From the NCBI RefSeq assembly GCF_029873635.1, contig NC_080418.1, positions 13,805,562 to 13,869,561 of the forward strand: a DNA stretch of 64,000 nucleotides, read 5' to 3'. The notes beneath the pieces are model-generated. The model ran no database searches. It was not told the origin of the DNA and saw nothing but the letters and a program-made list of their open reading frames with translations. The position numbers and the translations under genes were made by a program. This document shows, one piece after another, positions 46,630 to 57,970 of this stretch. Source of the DNA: Malania oleifera. Taxonomy: Eukaryota; Streptophyta; Magnoliopsida; Santalales; Ximeniaceae. Numbering within the stretch: position 1 is the first letter of the stretch; each line of letters begins with the position of its first letter.

Positions 46630-46640
46630 TCTGATACCAC
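46630..46640 (-). other. Primer binding site of Copia J
   Basis: GTGGTATCAGAGCC on the minus strand directly next to the LTR, initiator Met-tRNA type. Confidence 0.85.
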
Positions 46641-47246
46641 TGTTAGGAAATTGAATGGGTAGAAATAGTATCACATAACTAAACTAAGAAATGAGAAAAT
46701 AGGAATTGACACAAAAAATTTATGTGAAAAACCCCCAAACAAATCGAGGGAAAAACCACGGGAAAGAGTAAAAAGAATCCACTATGAAAAATAATGATAC
46801 AACTTCTCTCTAATTATAAGAGGAGAACAATGATACCTCTCTCTTGAATTAGGAGTATACAAATCTCTCTAAAATTAGGAGAAACTAGAAGCATAAGCTA
46901 CAACAGGGACACTTTGCAGGAGAGTACTTGATTTCTCTCTCTAAAGGTGGAGTTGGAGATGCTTAGGATAATTTCCTCCTTCACCACCACTTCCTTATTT
47001 ATAGGGGTTTTGTAAGCCTCCTTTTCAAAGTCGTCAAATGAATAGTACTACCATCATATGAATAGTACAACCACCATATGAATAGTGCAGCCACCAAATG
47101 AATAGTGCAGCCACCATATAAATAGTATAGCCACCATATGAATAGTACAACCCCTATGTTGGACTTTGGATGCTAGAAATGACTTTACAATTCAACATAT
47201 TAATTACCCAATTCACCCCCCTCTTGGGAATACACCAAAGCCAACA
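46641..47246 (-). repeat. Copia J 5' LTR (606 bp) with CATATG array before its TATA box
   Basis: Ends TGTTAGG and GCCAACA. About six copies of a 20-bp unit containing CATATGAATAGTA lie at 47036-47155. On the minus strand these are immediately upstream of TATAAATA (46996-47003), with CATATG as a palindromic core. Confidence 0.88.
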
Positions 47247-48216
47247 AACCTTAAAAAGCTCAGCGTTATATGAAGTATTAAAAAGCTTAAGCGTGGTTCC
47301 GTTGCTATATTCAGATACAGTGCAACCACACATCTGATTTTCAGTGTGGGTATCGAGATAGTCGGCTGGGTAAGAAGGGCCACTGGTGAATTAATGGACT
47401 AGGTGGAGGAGGTTCAGTCGGACTATAATAACGGTGAAGACTAATAAGTGCCTGCGCAAGGTAGGACTTGAGCAGTGCTTTATCATCGCATTACCCACGC
47501 CAAGGGATAGTGTTGGCATTAGTTATGATGTCTCTAAGTTGGAAGGTGTTCTAAATATGCATATACATGATTTAAAAACTAAAATAGGCAAAGTCACAGG
47601 TTTGAGTACCGAGCGGAGGGATTGTACAGTGTATGAGCCTGTACCCTACCCTAACCTCGAGAACTCTTGCTTGCAACGATGCTGAATTATCTATTGCAGG
47701 AAATATATAAATATCTCCTATATTACAGTATTGGGAATATGCTATATATATGTAACTGCTTTCTACTGGTTTGAATATGTATTGTCACACATTGATGTAA
47801 TATCTTCCTCCTTACTAAGAAGTGTTTCACCCCAACATACAACCTTTGTTTCAAGTCCTGCAGGACGTCGGTCCTAGTTGTTAGAGGGACGTCGAAGCTT
47901 AGTACTATTTTTGGATTACGTAAGTGTTTTATATATGTAATAGACTTAGTTCAAAATGTCTTTTAGGGGATTGTAAGAATAGGTTATGTTTTAAGTACGA
48001 TCGTATGTATGTAAGGATATAGTTAGAAACTCTAGTATGTCTTATAGATTTCCACATGGATGTTTATGCTTTCCGCTGTGCATGAGATTTTAGATCAGTA
48101 TGAAACACTCGTATGTCCCTATTCAGGGCGGGTTGTATATGTATGTTTATCAAAGACATGTGTATTATACAGGTGGAGTAGCGTTTCGGGGCCATATAAA
48201 GGGTCGGTGCGTTACA
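47247..48216 (+). repeat. LTR fragment I (Gypsy, 5' truncated)
   Basis: No start is visible; the end is GGTCGGTGCGTTACA at 48216. It holds a decayed hairpin TAAGAAGTGTTTCA at 47816-47829. It sits between the right end of Copia J and the H-type sequence at 48217. Confidence 0.7.
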
Positions 48217-48280
48217 GTCCCTCCTTGTATACGGGTCAGTATGAGGTTATCCTCCTTGTATACCGGTCAGCATAAGGATG

Positions 48281-49640
48281 AACAGTGTAGAGTATGATGA
48301 TACAACAGATTATACAGAGTCATGTTATGATAGATTATTATAAAATTGTGTTATGATAGTTTTGTGCATTATTATGGTATAACAATGTTATACTAAGTTA
48401 TGAATACATACAGAAATATGATTTTACACCAAGTTACAGTTATAAAGGCATGTATGTAGATTTATGAGAATAGAGTATTTGGTGAGCTAAAATACGTTTT
48501 GAAATGAAATGGATATATATATATAAGTGAGAGTACAATACTAATGATATTTCATTAAATGTGAAAACAGTATTAATGATATTACAATAAAAGTGCATTA
48601 ATAAATTGTTATATCTTACTTACGTGACAACTCACTTGCCACACACTGATAATAATTTATCCCCACTTACTGAGAGACGTCTCACCCCATGAAAATTCTA
48701 ACATTTTATAGATTCATGTGAAGGATATAACAGTGTAGAGTATGATGACATAACAGATTATACAGAGTCATGTTATGACAGATTATTATAAAATTGTGTT
48801 ATGATAGTTTTGGGCAGTAGTATGGTATAACAGTGTTATACTAAGTTATGAATACATACAGAAATATGATTTTATACCAAGTTACAGTTATAAAGGCATG
48901 TATGTAGATTTATGAGAATAGAGTATTTGGTGAGCTAAAAAACGTTTTGCATATATATATATATATATATATATAAGTGAGAGTACAGTACTAATGATAT
49001 TTCAGTAAATGTGAAAGCAATATTAATGATATTACAATAAAAGTGCATTAATAAATTGTTATATCTTACTTACATGACAACTCACTTGTCACACACTGAT
49101 AATAATTTATCCCCACTTACTGAGAGGTGTCTCATTCCATGAAAATTCTTACATTTTATAGATTCACGTGAAGGATATAACAGTGTAGAGTATGATGACA
49201 TAACAGATTATATAGAGTCATGTTATGACAGATTATTATAAAATTGTGTTATGATAGTTTTGTGCATTAGTATGGTATAACAGTGTTATACTAAGTTATG
49301 AATATATACAAAAATATGATTTTATACCAAGTTATAGTTATAAAGGCATGTATGTAGATTTATGAGAATGGAGTATTTGGCGGGCTAAAATACATTTTGA
49401 AATGGAAATATGTATTTTCAGATATATATATATATATAAGTGAGAGTTTAGTACAAATGATATTTCAGTAAATGTGATAATAGTATTAATGATATTATAG
49501 TAAAAGTGCATTAATAAATTGTTATATCTTACTTATATGACAACTCACTTGCCACACACTGATAATAATTTATCCTCACTTACTAAGACGTGTCTCACCC
49601 CATGAAAATTCTAACATTTTATAGATTCACGTGAAGGATA
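48281..49640 (+). repeat. Tandem triplication of a 450-bp LTR segment in H'
   Basis: Copies start AACAGTGTAGAGTATGATGA at 48281, 48729 and 49179. Each contains the GCCACACACTGATAATAA box and the hairpin TGAGAGACGTCTCA (48671), TGAGAGGTGTCTCA (49121) or TAAGACGTGTCTCA (49584), and a TA microsatellite of different length. LTR H has one copy. Confidence 0.95.
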
Positions 49641-49651
49641 GCAGTAATCAG

Positions 49652-51817
49652 TGTTAGCTTTACCGTGATCCCAAGAGGGGGGGTGAATTGATATTTTTAA
49701 ATTTTATCTCCTAGGTATTCCTCCTAGCAGCAGTATGTTCACAAGCCTGGGGTCAATCTAGTGCAAATAATGTAAATATACCAGAAATTAAATAAAACAG
49801 TTTAATCAATCATACAAGCACCAGAAAGCAGTAAAGAGAAGATGACACACAGATATGTTATCGAGGTTCGGCCAACTGCCTACGTCCCCGCCTTGGCTAA
49901 CCAGCACAAGGATTATCACAATAACTTGCTCACTTAAACGGGTGGAGCGGCACCTATACAAACCAGGTCAAATTACCACAGGGCTGACCTCAACCTTTAC
50001 ACCAATCCTTACCGGGCTGGATTACCGCCCCCTCAGGCCACGTCTGGAATCTCTTAGATATACAATCACAAGGTACAATACAAGAGTGCTTTCACGTAAA
50101 GCAGATTTGTACCACTAATGTGCACAAACACAAACACCACAGATGATTTAAAATGTAAGCTCTGTGTGGTCTAGATGGTTCAACTCTCAAACAATTTTTC
50201 TATCAGTGTAGTATGCACGTGAGAGTGTCAATAATAATCTGTGTATTTTAGAGTGTTCAAACAAACGTGTTCACACAGAGTATTAAACAAGACTCAATAA
50301 TATCACTCAATAGAATGTGTCAATCCCATGAATATATATATATATATATATGCTTGGATTGCAAGATGTAAGTAATCTTTGTATTTTAGCAAATGATATA
50401 GATTTGAATGGATATTGCTGCAAAGATTAATATAACACACCCAAATACCTTTTCACAAATATATCAATATGAACACCACAAGATATTCAAATATGTTTGA
50501 AAGTATTTTTGCAAGCCCCAAACAAATACGAACTTCCTAAGTTATTGCAATGAGAATGCAATACTTGGGAAGTCACCACAAGTCTTTCTTAGGGTAGGCT
50601 TATTGGCAAAGCCTCCTAAGAAAACTTAGGTTATGCTCTCAAAAAGGATCGATTCAAATATGCAACAAATGAGAGAGCAAACCTCTAAGCAATAATACTC
50701 AATACACTTACAAATGATTAGATAGATGACGAAGGTAAGCTTGAGTAGGTATCAAAAGGAGTATGAGTAATGAGAAGCAAAAATAAGTATTTTGGCTTGA
50801 GAGAGATTTTTTTAATCTTTTTGCTAATCAGTGCTTAATCCACCAAATGAGAGAGTATACATAGACATGCTGAAAATTTTGACCGTTGGGGACCTATCAG
50901 GGATTGTTAGAAAAGATTAATGATGTTTAAATCAATTTAACCCTGTTTCAAATTATTTAACTGCGGTAAAAAAATATGAGCAACCCGAGAGGTCCGGTCG
51001 ACTAGAAATGGTTCAGTCGACCAGGACTCAAGTAGCTCGATCGACCAGGGGTATTTTGAACTGAGTGGTCGGTCGACCGAGGCAAGGAGATTTTCCAAAT
51101 TCTTGAGGTTCAGTCGACCGGGCCTTTTTGAACTGAAGGGCTCGGTCGACCAGATCGCTGGGAATTCTCCCAAGACCCTTCGGTCGACCAAGTAGTTGGA
51201 GTACAAAAAGTGGTCGGTCGACCGGGAGGTCAAAATGTTGACTCCCAGGTGGTTCGGTCGATCGGAAAGAAATGAACTATGAAGTTCGGTCGACCGGGCC
51301 TTGGTCAAACCGTTGACCCAGGGATGGTTCGGTCGACCAGGCCAAAAATGAACTGTTTTGGCCGATCGACCAAAAGTGCACCAAGTGTGCATTTCGGTCC
51401 CGTATTGACCCTGGCAAGTCCTATTCAAGTGTCTAACAAACATATGTGCATATGTATGTGTCCTAAGGTCACTTGGGGTCTAATTTGAAGACACCAAAAA
51501 AGTCCGATGTCGGTAGACCGAAGGTGCACCCTAAGGTCTTTCTATGGTCCTGTCTCATTCATGGTTCGGTGTGAGCTTACAAAATAAATCATGCATGTGA
51601 TGTGTGTACTTATTACAAACCGAATCCCTTAATTACTATTACAGACAAATTTCACTTAGAGATATTACAATTTGGAATATGAAATTGTCTTCAAGCTTTT
51701 GATCTGTTAAGTGCCATTAATGATCTGCTAATATTGACCTGCACATGAACTAGATATTTATTAAATACAAGAGTATTTGTCATTATCAAAGCCAGGGCAT
51801 GACCTATAAGGTCAACA
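49652..51817 (-). mobile_element. Solo LTR L (Ty1/Copia, minus orientation)
   Basis: Bounded by TGTTAGC and GGTCAACA and flanked by the perfect duplication ATCAG (49647-49651 and 51818-51822). The left part has the 'gaggttcggccaa' and 'cctacgtcc' block shared with Copia M next to its primer site, which sets the orientation. It contains a 12-13 copy CGGTCGACCG array. Confidence 0.9.
50985..51520 (-). promoter_or_regulatory. CGGTCGACCG dyad array in LTR L
   Basis: Twelve to thirteen copies of GGTTCGGTCGACCGG and variants, spaced about 30-50 bp, separated by unrelated sequence. On the minus strand they lie upstream of a TATA-like TATGTATA near 50850. A chance ORF (50937-51443, minus) runs through it. 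Confidence 0.75.
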
Positions 51818-52060
51818 ATCAGAGTAACGTAGCAGAAGTGTGGGCGAGATAGAAGGTCTTACTTAGAACTGTATTATTTTATTATGTCTTAATGAATTCT
51901 GAGTGGTAGGGATGTAATTTGTGATATCGTAGATGATATTATTATATTTGGATGATTTAGTACTCTGATAATTGATTATTAAGGTCTTCCGCTGTATGAA
52001 ATATTCAGGTCATTACAGGTAGTATCAGAGAAATTGAACAAAAATTTTTGAGTCACTACA

Positions 52061-53031
52061 GTATTTATGCTTCTATGGCCTTCTTCTAAAAGTAAGAAAT
52101 GTTGTCAATGGAACTCCTATTTTCTTTGTTATCTTTGACTCTTCATCCCCCTACCTTAAAAATTCTTCACCCTAAGCAGCTAAATTTATAGTCAATGATG
52201 ATTGGAATTAAAGACTTAGGAGGGTAAGCACACATAAATTTTGGAAAAAAAATTTTTTTTGGTTAATTTGGCCGATAAGTAATTGGCAAAAAGTTAATAT
52301 AATGTGTATGATAAAATTTTTACTCGTACATAATATAAAATATTTGGCATAAAAAGGGAAAAAAAGGGAAAATTTTAATTTCATCACCGTGTTTAATCCC
52401 AATTCGTAGCAATTTGTATTTTCCAAAATTTAGACAAATATAATATAAAATTATATTAAATTTCCTTCAAATGTACAAAATTTAAATCCATACCCTTAAA
52501 TCTATGTTCCTAACACTTTCTCCAAATTGCATAACTAGTCCTTAAATATATATTTAGTTACAATTTAAACCTTGATAATTTATTTTATTTTTTTTCCCTG
52601 GACCTTACAACCTATTTGCAAACTCATCCCTAGCTGTCAAAATTGTTTAATAAAATATATTAGTCCTTTACAAAACCCCTATTAACTTGCAATTTTACAA
52701 CTGTAAAATTTGAAAAGAATCTTAACCTAAAGGGCACCTACATAATGCTTTATGAATTCAAAGTCTAAGAACAATCTTAACCTAAATAACATCTACAATT
52801 TAAGGTCAAAAATACTTTACAAATCTAAAGTGCACGTGCAATAACATCTACAATTTTAACATAAAAGGGCACGTGCAATTAGGGATATAAAACATATTAC
52901 AAATCTAAAGTTTTAAAAGCAATCATAATGTTTTAATCAGTAATACTAAAATATTGAACTTAAACAATGGTAGGTCGAGATTAATCAACTGTAAGTCAAT
53001 TGCGCGTGCAGTTAATAATCGTAATTATTTG
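52061..53031. other. AT-rich stretch without recognised gene
   Basis: No ORF or element ends recognised. Two copies of GCACGTGCAATA with 'acatctacaattt' near 52790-52870 form a small direct repeat. Confidence 0.45.
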
Positions 53032-56000
53032 TATTGCACATTCGGTCAATAATCATAATTATCTATACTAATAACTTTATTGAGTGTACATATTTTGATT
53101 GTTGACGTATTGACACAACGAGCAATCCTAGTTCCACTATAGGGAGAAAGAATAGTTTATCACTTTTGAAAAGAGTATGAACAAAGAATTAAACTTAAGT
53201 TGTGTTTGTAAGTATGAATTTTAAGCATGTTCGGTGTGATAGATCGAACAAAATTCAGTTCAAATTTATATTATATTTTTATCAAATCTATGTCAATCAA
53301 CATTTGCAAATCTAAAGACAAAGTCCCAACTTCTAATTTTTTTTTTAAGAAGAGCAAATGGAATTGATAGGGGGTAAGCCATTTCCTAGGGGGAGGATGA
53401 TGATCAAGTGAATGTAAATGAATTCCTTACGGCAGTACTTTGAGGGTACAACAATAACAAGAGAGACAATCAACTTGTCGTGTTCCCACATACTAGCTTT
53501 CAAGTTTCAACCTTTGGGCAGTGGCCATCCCACATGCTTCATGTCCCCCATGCTCTCACCCCCTCCGCTTGCACTCTCTCTCTCTCTCTCTCTCTCTCTC
53601 TAGATTTAGAGTTTGATGAGTAGAACACAAATTTGTCTTCTCGAGAATTACTTGCTATGCTCATTGTCTTTAGTTTATTTCAACGCATTATTTATATTCC
53701 ATTCTCATCTCATTAGGGGGTTTACTGTTGTTGAGGACCTGAATTTGTCTATTAGTTATAAAAAGTAATAGTTTTTAAAAATAATTAACATCTTTTTATT
53801 ATGAAAATAACATTGAATTTCATATTTTTTTTTTTTTTATATAATTCTGAATAACATAACCTTTTAATCATAAAATAAAAATAATACATTTTAAAAATTA
53901 TAAATTATTAAATAAAAACACTATATTATCTCCTCTCTCTAAACTAAAGGTTGGTTCCCATTAAAGACTTTGCTTGAATAAAGAAAAAGAAGATACATTT
54001 TTTTAATAATATTTTTTAAAAAATATTGTGTGCCAATATATATATATATATATATATTTGTTTTCTATTTTATTTATTTGTTCAAAATGAAAAAATAATT
54101 AATATATATATATTTAATTGAACGATAACATTTTCAAATCAAGCTGTCGTCATGACTTGAGAAGACGTTTTTTTTTTTTTTATTTCACAGAGAACGGTCA
54201 AAGACTGAAAGGCACTCCACTTTTAAGGAGACAGCGAGAAAGTAATGATAGCTTTTGACACCACCAGCGAAGGGGAAAAAGGGATTGCATTATTTTTATT
54301 ATTACGTAGACCCGGCAGCCTTTGACCTGCTGCGGCTGCTGTGCTTCCACACACCACACCAGTGACCAGCCAGCTTAATTAATTAAAGGCTCTGACCCTA
54401 ATCCATCAATTAGAGAAAGCTGAAGCAAATCACACTGTAAGAATGACGGCCACAGACGGGACAGGGGACATTGCTTCAGGATTAATAATATGTCTAATTC
54501 CTACGCTCCTGTCGGTAAAAAATATCAGCACCCAACTTTTCATGGCCACCCTTGATTTTCCATCTCAGTGAAATTCACATCAATAATAAACCCAAATTGA
54601 GAGGGAGTCGGGATTCCTTTAAGCTCGGTTTGGAATTCGGAAAATATTAGAAAGGAAAAAAAAAAAGAAAATATTAAAGAATTTATATTTTTATATTTAG
54701 TTATCAAGAAAAAAAATAAAATATGTATCAAATTCATCAACAAAATTATTGACTTTTCTTAACTTTTAATTGTATTAAAACAAAATTTTCATTTTTAATA
54801 ATATTTCATATAGAAGGAAAATATATTTTATTTGGTAGAATGAAAGAAAAGAAAAATAAAAAGGAAATTCATTTTCTACTACATTTTCTCTCTACATCAA
54901 ATATCATTTAGAATGAAAAAATTGTTCTAATATGATTAAAAAATTTTAAAAATCAAATGCTAAAGATGTGTAAAATTAAAATTTTATTCATTGATTTGGT
55001 ATTTTTTATTTTCTTTCTCATTTTTCGTAATAATCAAATATTAGAAACTAGAATCCTCTCTATTTTTCTTTCCTTTCTCTAATATTTTTCAAGTTCCAAA
55101 TGGCTCTCGACAAAATTTGAAAATTGAGGCACTCGAAGCTATCTAATGGCATCAGCCACCTCTTGGGGGAAAACTTAACCCACAGATCCAAGACGAGAAG
55201 GTGGTTCCATTCAATTTTTCGAATCAAAGAAGATGGAGGGAACCTCGGAATCCTAGGGACATCCTAAGAAGAGAAACACCATCCCCTAATGTCCTCTTTG
55301 AATTTAAAAAATCTTAGGGAAAGAAAAGGAAAATATGGAAGAGTTCACTTTTTCATATTTGGTTATCAAGAAAAATAAAAAACAAAACAAAACCTATTTC
55401 AAATCAATGAATAAAAATACGATTTTAGACACTATTTATATTTGATTTTTTTTTAAAATTTCTAACCACATTAAATAAATTTTTGTTTTTAGTAGTATTT
55501 AGTATAGAAGGAAAATATAGTCGAAAATAAATTTCTTCCTTATTTTCTTTTCCTTTTCCCATCCAAAATCTTTTGTCCAAACTGATCCTAAAAGTACAAG
55601 CAAAAGAAAGTAAAAGACGCAGGTTTTCTAAATCAATCAATAAAGTATAAGCTGCTTCCCAGCTTATATCAGTAATTCTTCAACTTTCCTTCTCCCAAAC
55701 AACACACAGGTTTTCTAAATACTTCTCAAAATCACAAATCTTATGGATACCAATCCTCTTAGCCATTACATGTCCTAGTCTGCAAGGTGCATTTGGGCTA
55801 ACTTTGCAGGGTTCATTTTAGGCCCAGAGCATTGCAAAAAAAAAAAAAAAAAAAGATTAAGAGCTTTTTTAATTTCAAAAAGATTATCAAAATCCACCTT
55901 AATAAAATAAAAGGTAGTCATCGGCCAAAAATGAATGGGATCTCTTTCGGCGGGCAGTCGCTCTTGGAGATTTTTTTACCCTATTCTGTCCTGGAGATGA

Positions 56001-56304
56001 GCAGAAACTGCCTGCGTTGCCAAAATAAACAGAAAAGGGGAAAAGGGGATCTCCCTGTTGAAGGCCCCTTAAGCGTGAGAAAGCCTCTGAGAGTTGTCCA
56101 TTAGATAAGATCCAATGGCAAACTGTGCGAACTGTGGAACACATTGATCAACCCATTGAATCCATTGGGCAGGAAAACCCACTCTCTCAAGAATTTTCAA
56201 GAGTGCTCCATTCAATAGAATCGTATGCCTTGCCATATCAATTTTCATGGCCGCCCATCTTTTGCCTCCTTTCTTACGTTTACAAATGAAATGGAAAATT
56301 ACTT
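53032..56304. repeat. Tandem duplication, unit A (3273 bp)
   Basis: Matches unit B (56305-57970) from 'tattgcacannnggtcaat' onward, then again through the L1 piece at 56050-56303. The middle part 54548-56045 is absent from unit B. Shared landmarks include 'ccactatagggagaaagaat', a CT run (53575-53600), a TA microsatellite and 'cacccaacttttcatg'. Confidence 0.92.
55850..56303 (-). pseudogene. L1-type LINE reverse transcriptase fragment (in duplication unit A)
   Basis: Minus strand: GFPAQWIQWVDQC-like sequence, RLRGLQQGDPLFPF and HSFLADDYLLFYKV, which are RT blocks of plant L1 elements; the ADD of the active site is intact. It is cut on the right exactly at the duplication junction and runs into an A/T homopolymer near 55836-55855 on the left. 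Confidence 0.85.
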
Positions 56305-57288
56305 TATTGCACAGTCAGTCAATAATCATAATTATCTATACTAATAACTTTATTGAGTGTACACATTGGGCAATCCTAATTCCACTATAGGGAGAAAGAA
56401 TAGTTTATCACTTTTGAAAAGAGTCTGAACAAAGAATTAGAACTTAAGTTGTGTTTGTAAGTATGAATTTTAAGCATGTTCGGTGTGATAGATCCAACAA
56501 AATTCAGTTCAAATTTATATTATAATTTTATCAAATCTATGTCAATCAACATTTGCAAATCTAAAGACAAAATCCCAACTTCTAATTTTTTTTTTTTTAA
56601 GAAGAGCAAATGGAAATGATAGGGGGTAAGCCATATCCTAGGGGAGGATGATGATCAAGTGAATGTAAATGGATTCCTCTGCTTTGAGGGTACTAACAAT
56701 AGCAAGAGAGACAATCAGCTTGTCGCGTTCCCACAGACTAGCTTTCAAGTTTCAACCTTTGGGCAGTGGCCATCCCACATGCTTCATGTCCCCCATGCTC
56801 TCAACCCAACCCACTTGCATTCATTCTCTCTCTTTCTAGATTTAGAGCTTGACGAGTAGAACACAAATTTGTCTTCTCGAGACTTGCTATGCTCATTGTC
56901 TTTAGTTTATTTCAACGCATTATTTATATTCCATTCCCATCTCATTAGGTGGTTTACATGTTGTCGAGGATCTAAATTTGTCTATTAATTATAAAAAGTA
57001 ATAGTTTTTAAAAATAATTAACATCTTTTTATTATGAAAATAACATTGAATTTCATATTTTTTTAATATAATTCTGAATAACATAACCTTTCAATTATAA
57101 AATAAAAATAATACATTTAAAAGTTATAAATAATTGAATAAAAACACTATATTATCTCCTCTCTCTAAACTAAAGTTGCTTTGCATTAAATACTTTGCTT
57201 GAATAAAGAAAAAAAGATACATAAATATTGTGCGCCAATATACATATTTGTTTTCTATTTTATTTAGTTTGTTCAAAATGAAAAAATA

Positions 57289-57329
<41 letters not shown>

Positions 57330-57970
57330 ATTGAAGAACATCATTTTCAAATCAAGCTGTTGTTATGACTGAGAAGACGTTTTTTTTTTAAGGAGACAGC
57401 AAGAAAGTAATGATAGCTTTTGACACCACCAGAGAAGGGAAAAAAGGATTGCATTATTTTTATCATTACATATACCCGGCAGCCTTTGGCCTGCTGCTGC
57501 TGCTGTGCTTCCACACACCACACCAGTGACCAGCCAGCCTAATTAATTGAAGGCTGTAACCCTAATCCATCAATTAGAGAAAGCTGAAGCAAATCACTGT
57601 AAGAATGACAGCCACACAGGGGACAGGAGACATTGCTTCAGGATTAATAATATGTCTAATTCCTACACACCTGTCGGTAAAAAATATCAGCACCCAACTT
57701 TTCATGACTTTTCAAATGTGAGAAAGAGGAAGGCCCCTCAAGTGTGAGGAAGCCTCTTGAGAGTTGCCCATTAGATAAGATCCAATAGCAAACTGTGCGA
57801 ACTGTGGAACACATTGATCAACCCATTGAATCCATCTGGCAGGAAAACCCATTCTCTCAAGAATTTTCAACAGAGCTCCATTCAATAGAATCGTATGCCT
57901 TGCCATATCAATTTTCATGGCTGCCCATCTTTTGCCTCCTTTATTACGTTTACAAATGAAATGGAAAATT
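56305..57970. repeat. Tandem duplication, unit B
   Basis: Second copy, shorter by about 1.5 kb. The junction at 56303-56305 joins LINE sequence 'ggaaaattact' to 'ttattgcaca'. Right of unit B the LINE continues, so unit B keeps the original right border. Confidence 0.9.

Larger units (their letters stand above)
43404..47246 (-). mobile_element. Element J: truncated Ty1/Copia with 5' LTR
   Basis: Minus-strand order: LTR (46641-47246), primer site, gag, protease, integrase and RT. Sequence ends inside RT just after the active site, abutting the H gag fragment; RNase H and the 3' LTR are absent. The right flank is LTR fragment I, not H gag, so the region was rearranged after insertion. Confidence 0.9.
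48217..52060 (+). repeat. LTR H' (second H-type LTR, 5' truncated), containing solo LTR L
   Basis: Begins in the last copy of the 75-bp minisatellite and continues like LTR H to AGTCACTACA at 52060. A 450-bp segment is present three times. The sequence right of it (GTATT) does not match GACCA left of LTR H, so H and H' may not be the two ends of one insertion. Confidence 0.85.

Noticed and set aside
50937..51443. 168-codon minus-strand ORF in LTR L
   Set aside because: It runs through the CGGTCGACCG array, has no recognisable domain, and lies inside a solo LTR.
21706..52060. Calling H and H' the two LTRs of one intact insertion
   Set aside because: The flanking 5 bp differ (GACCA and GTATT) and the interior is chimeric.
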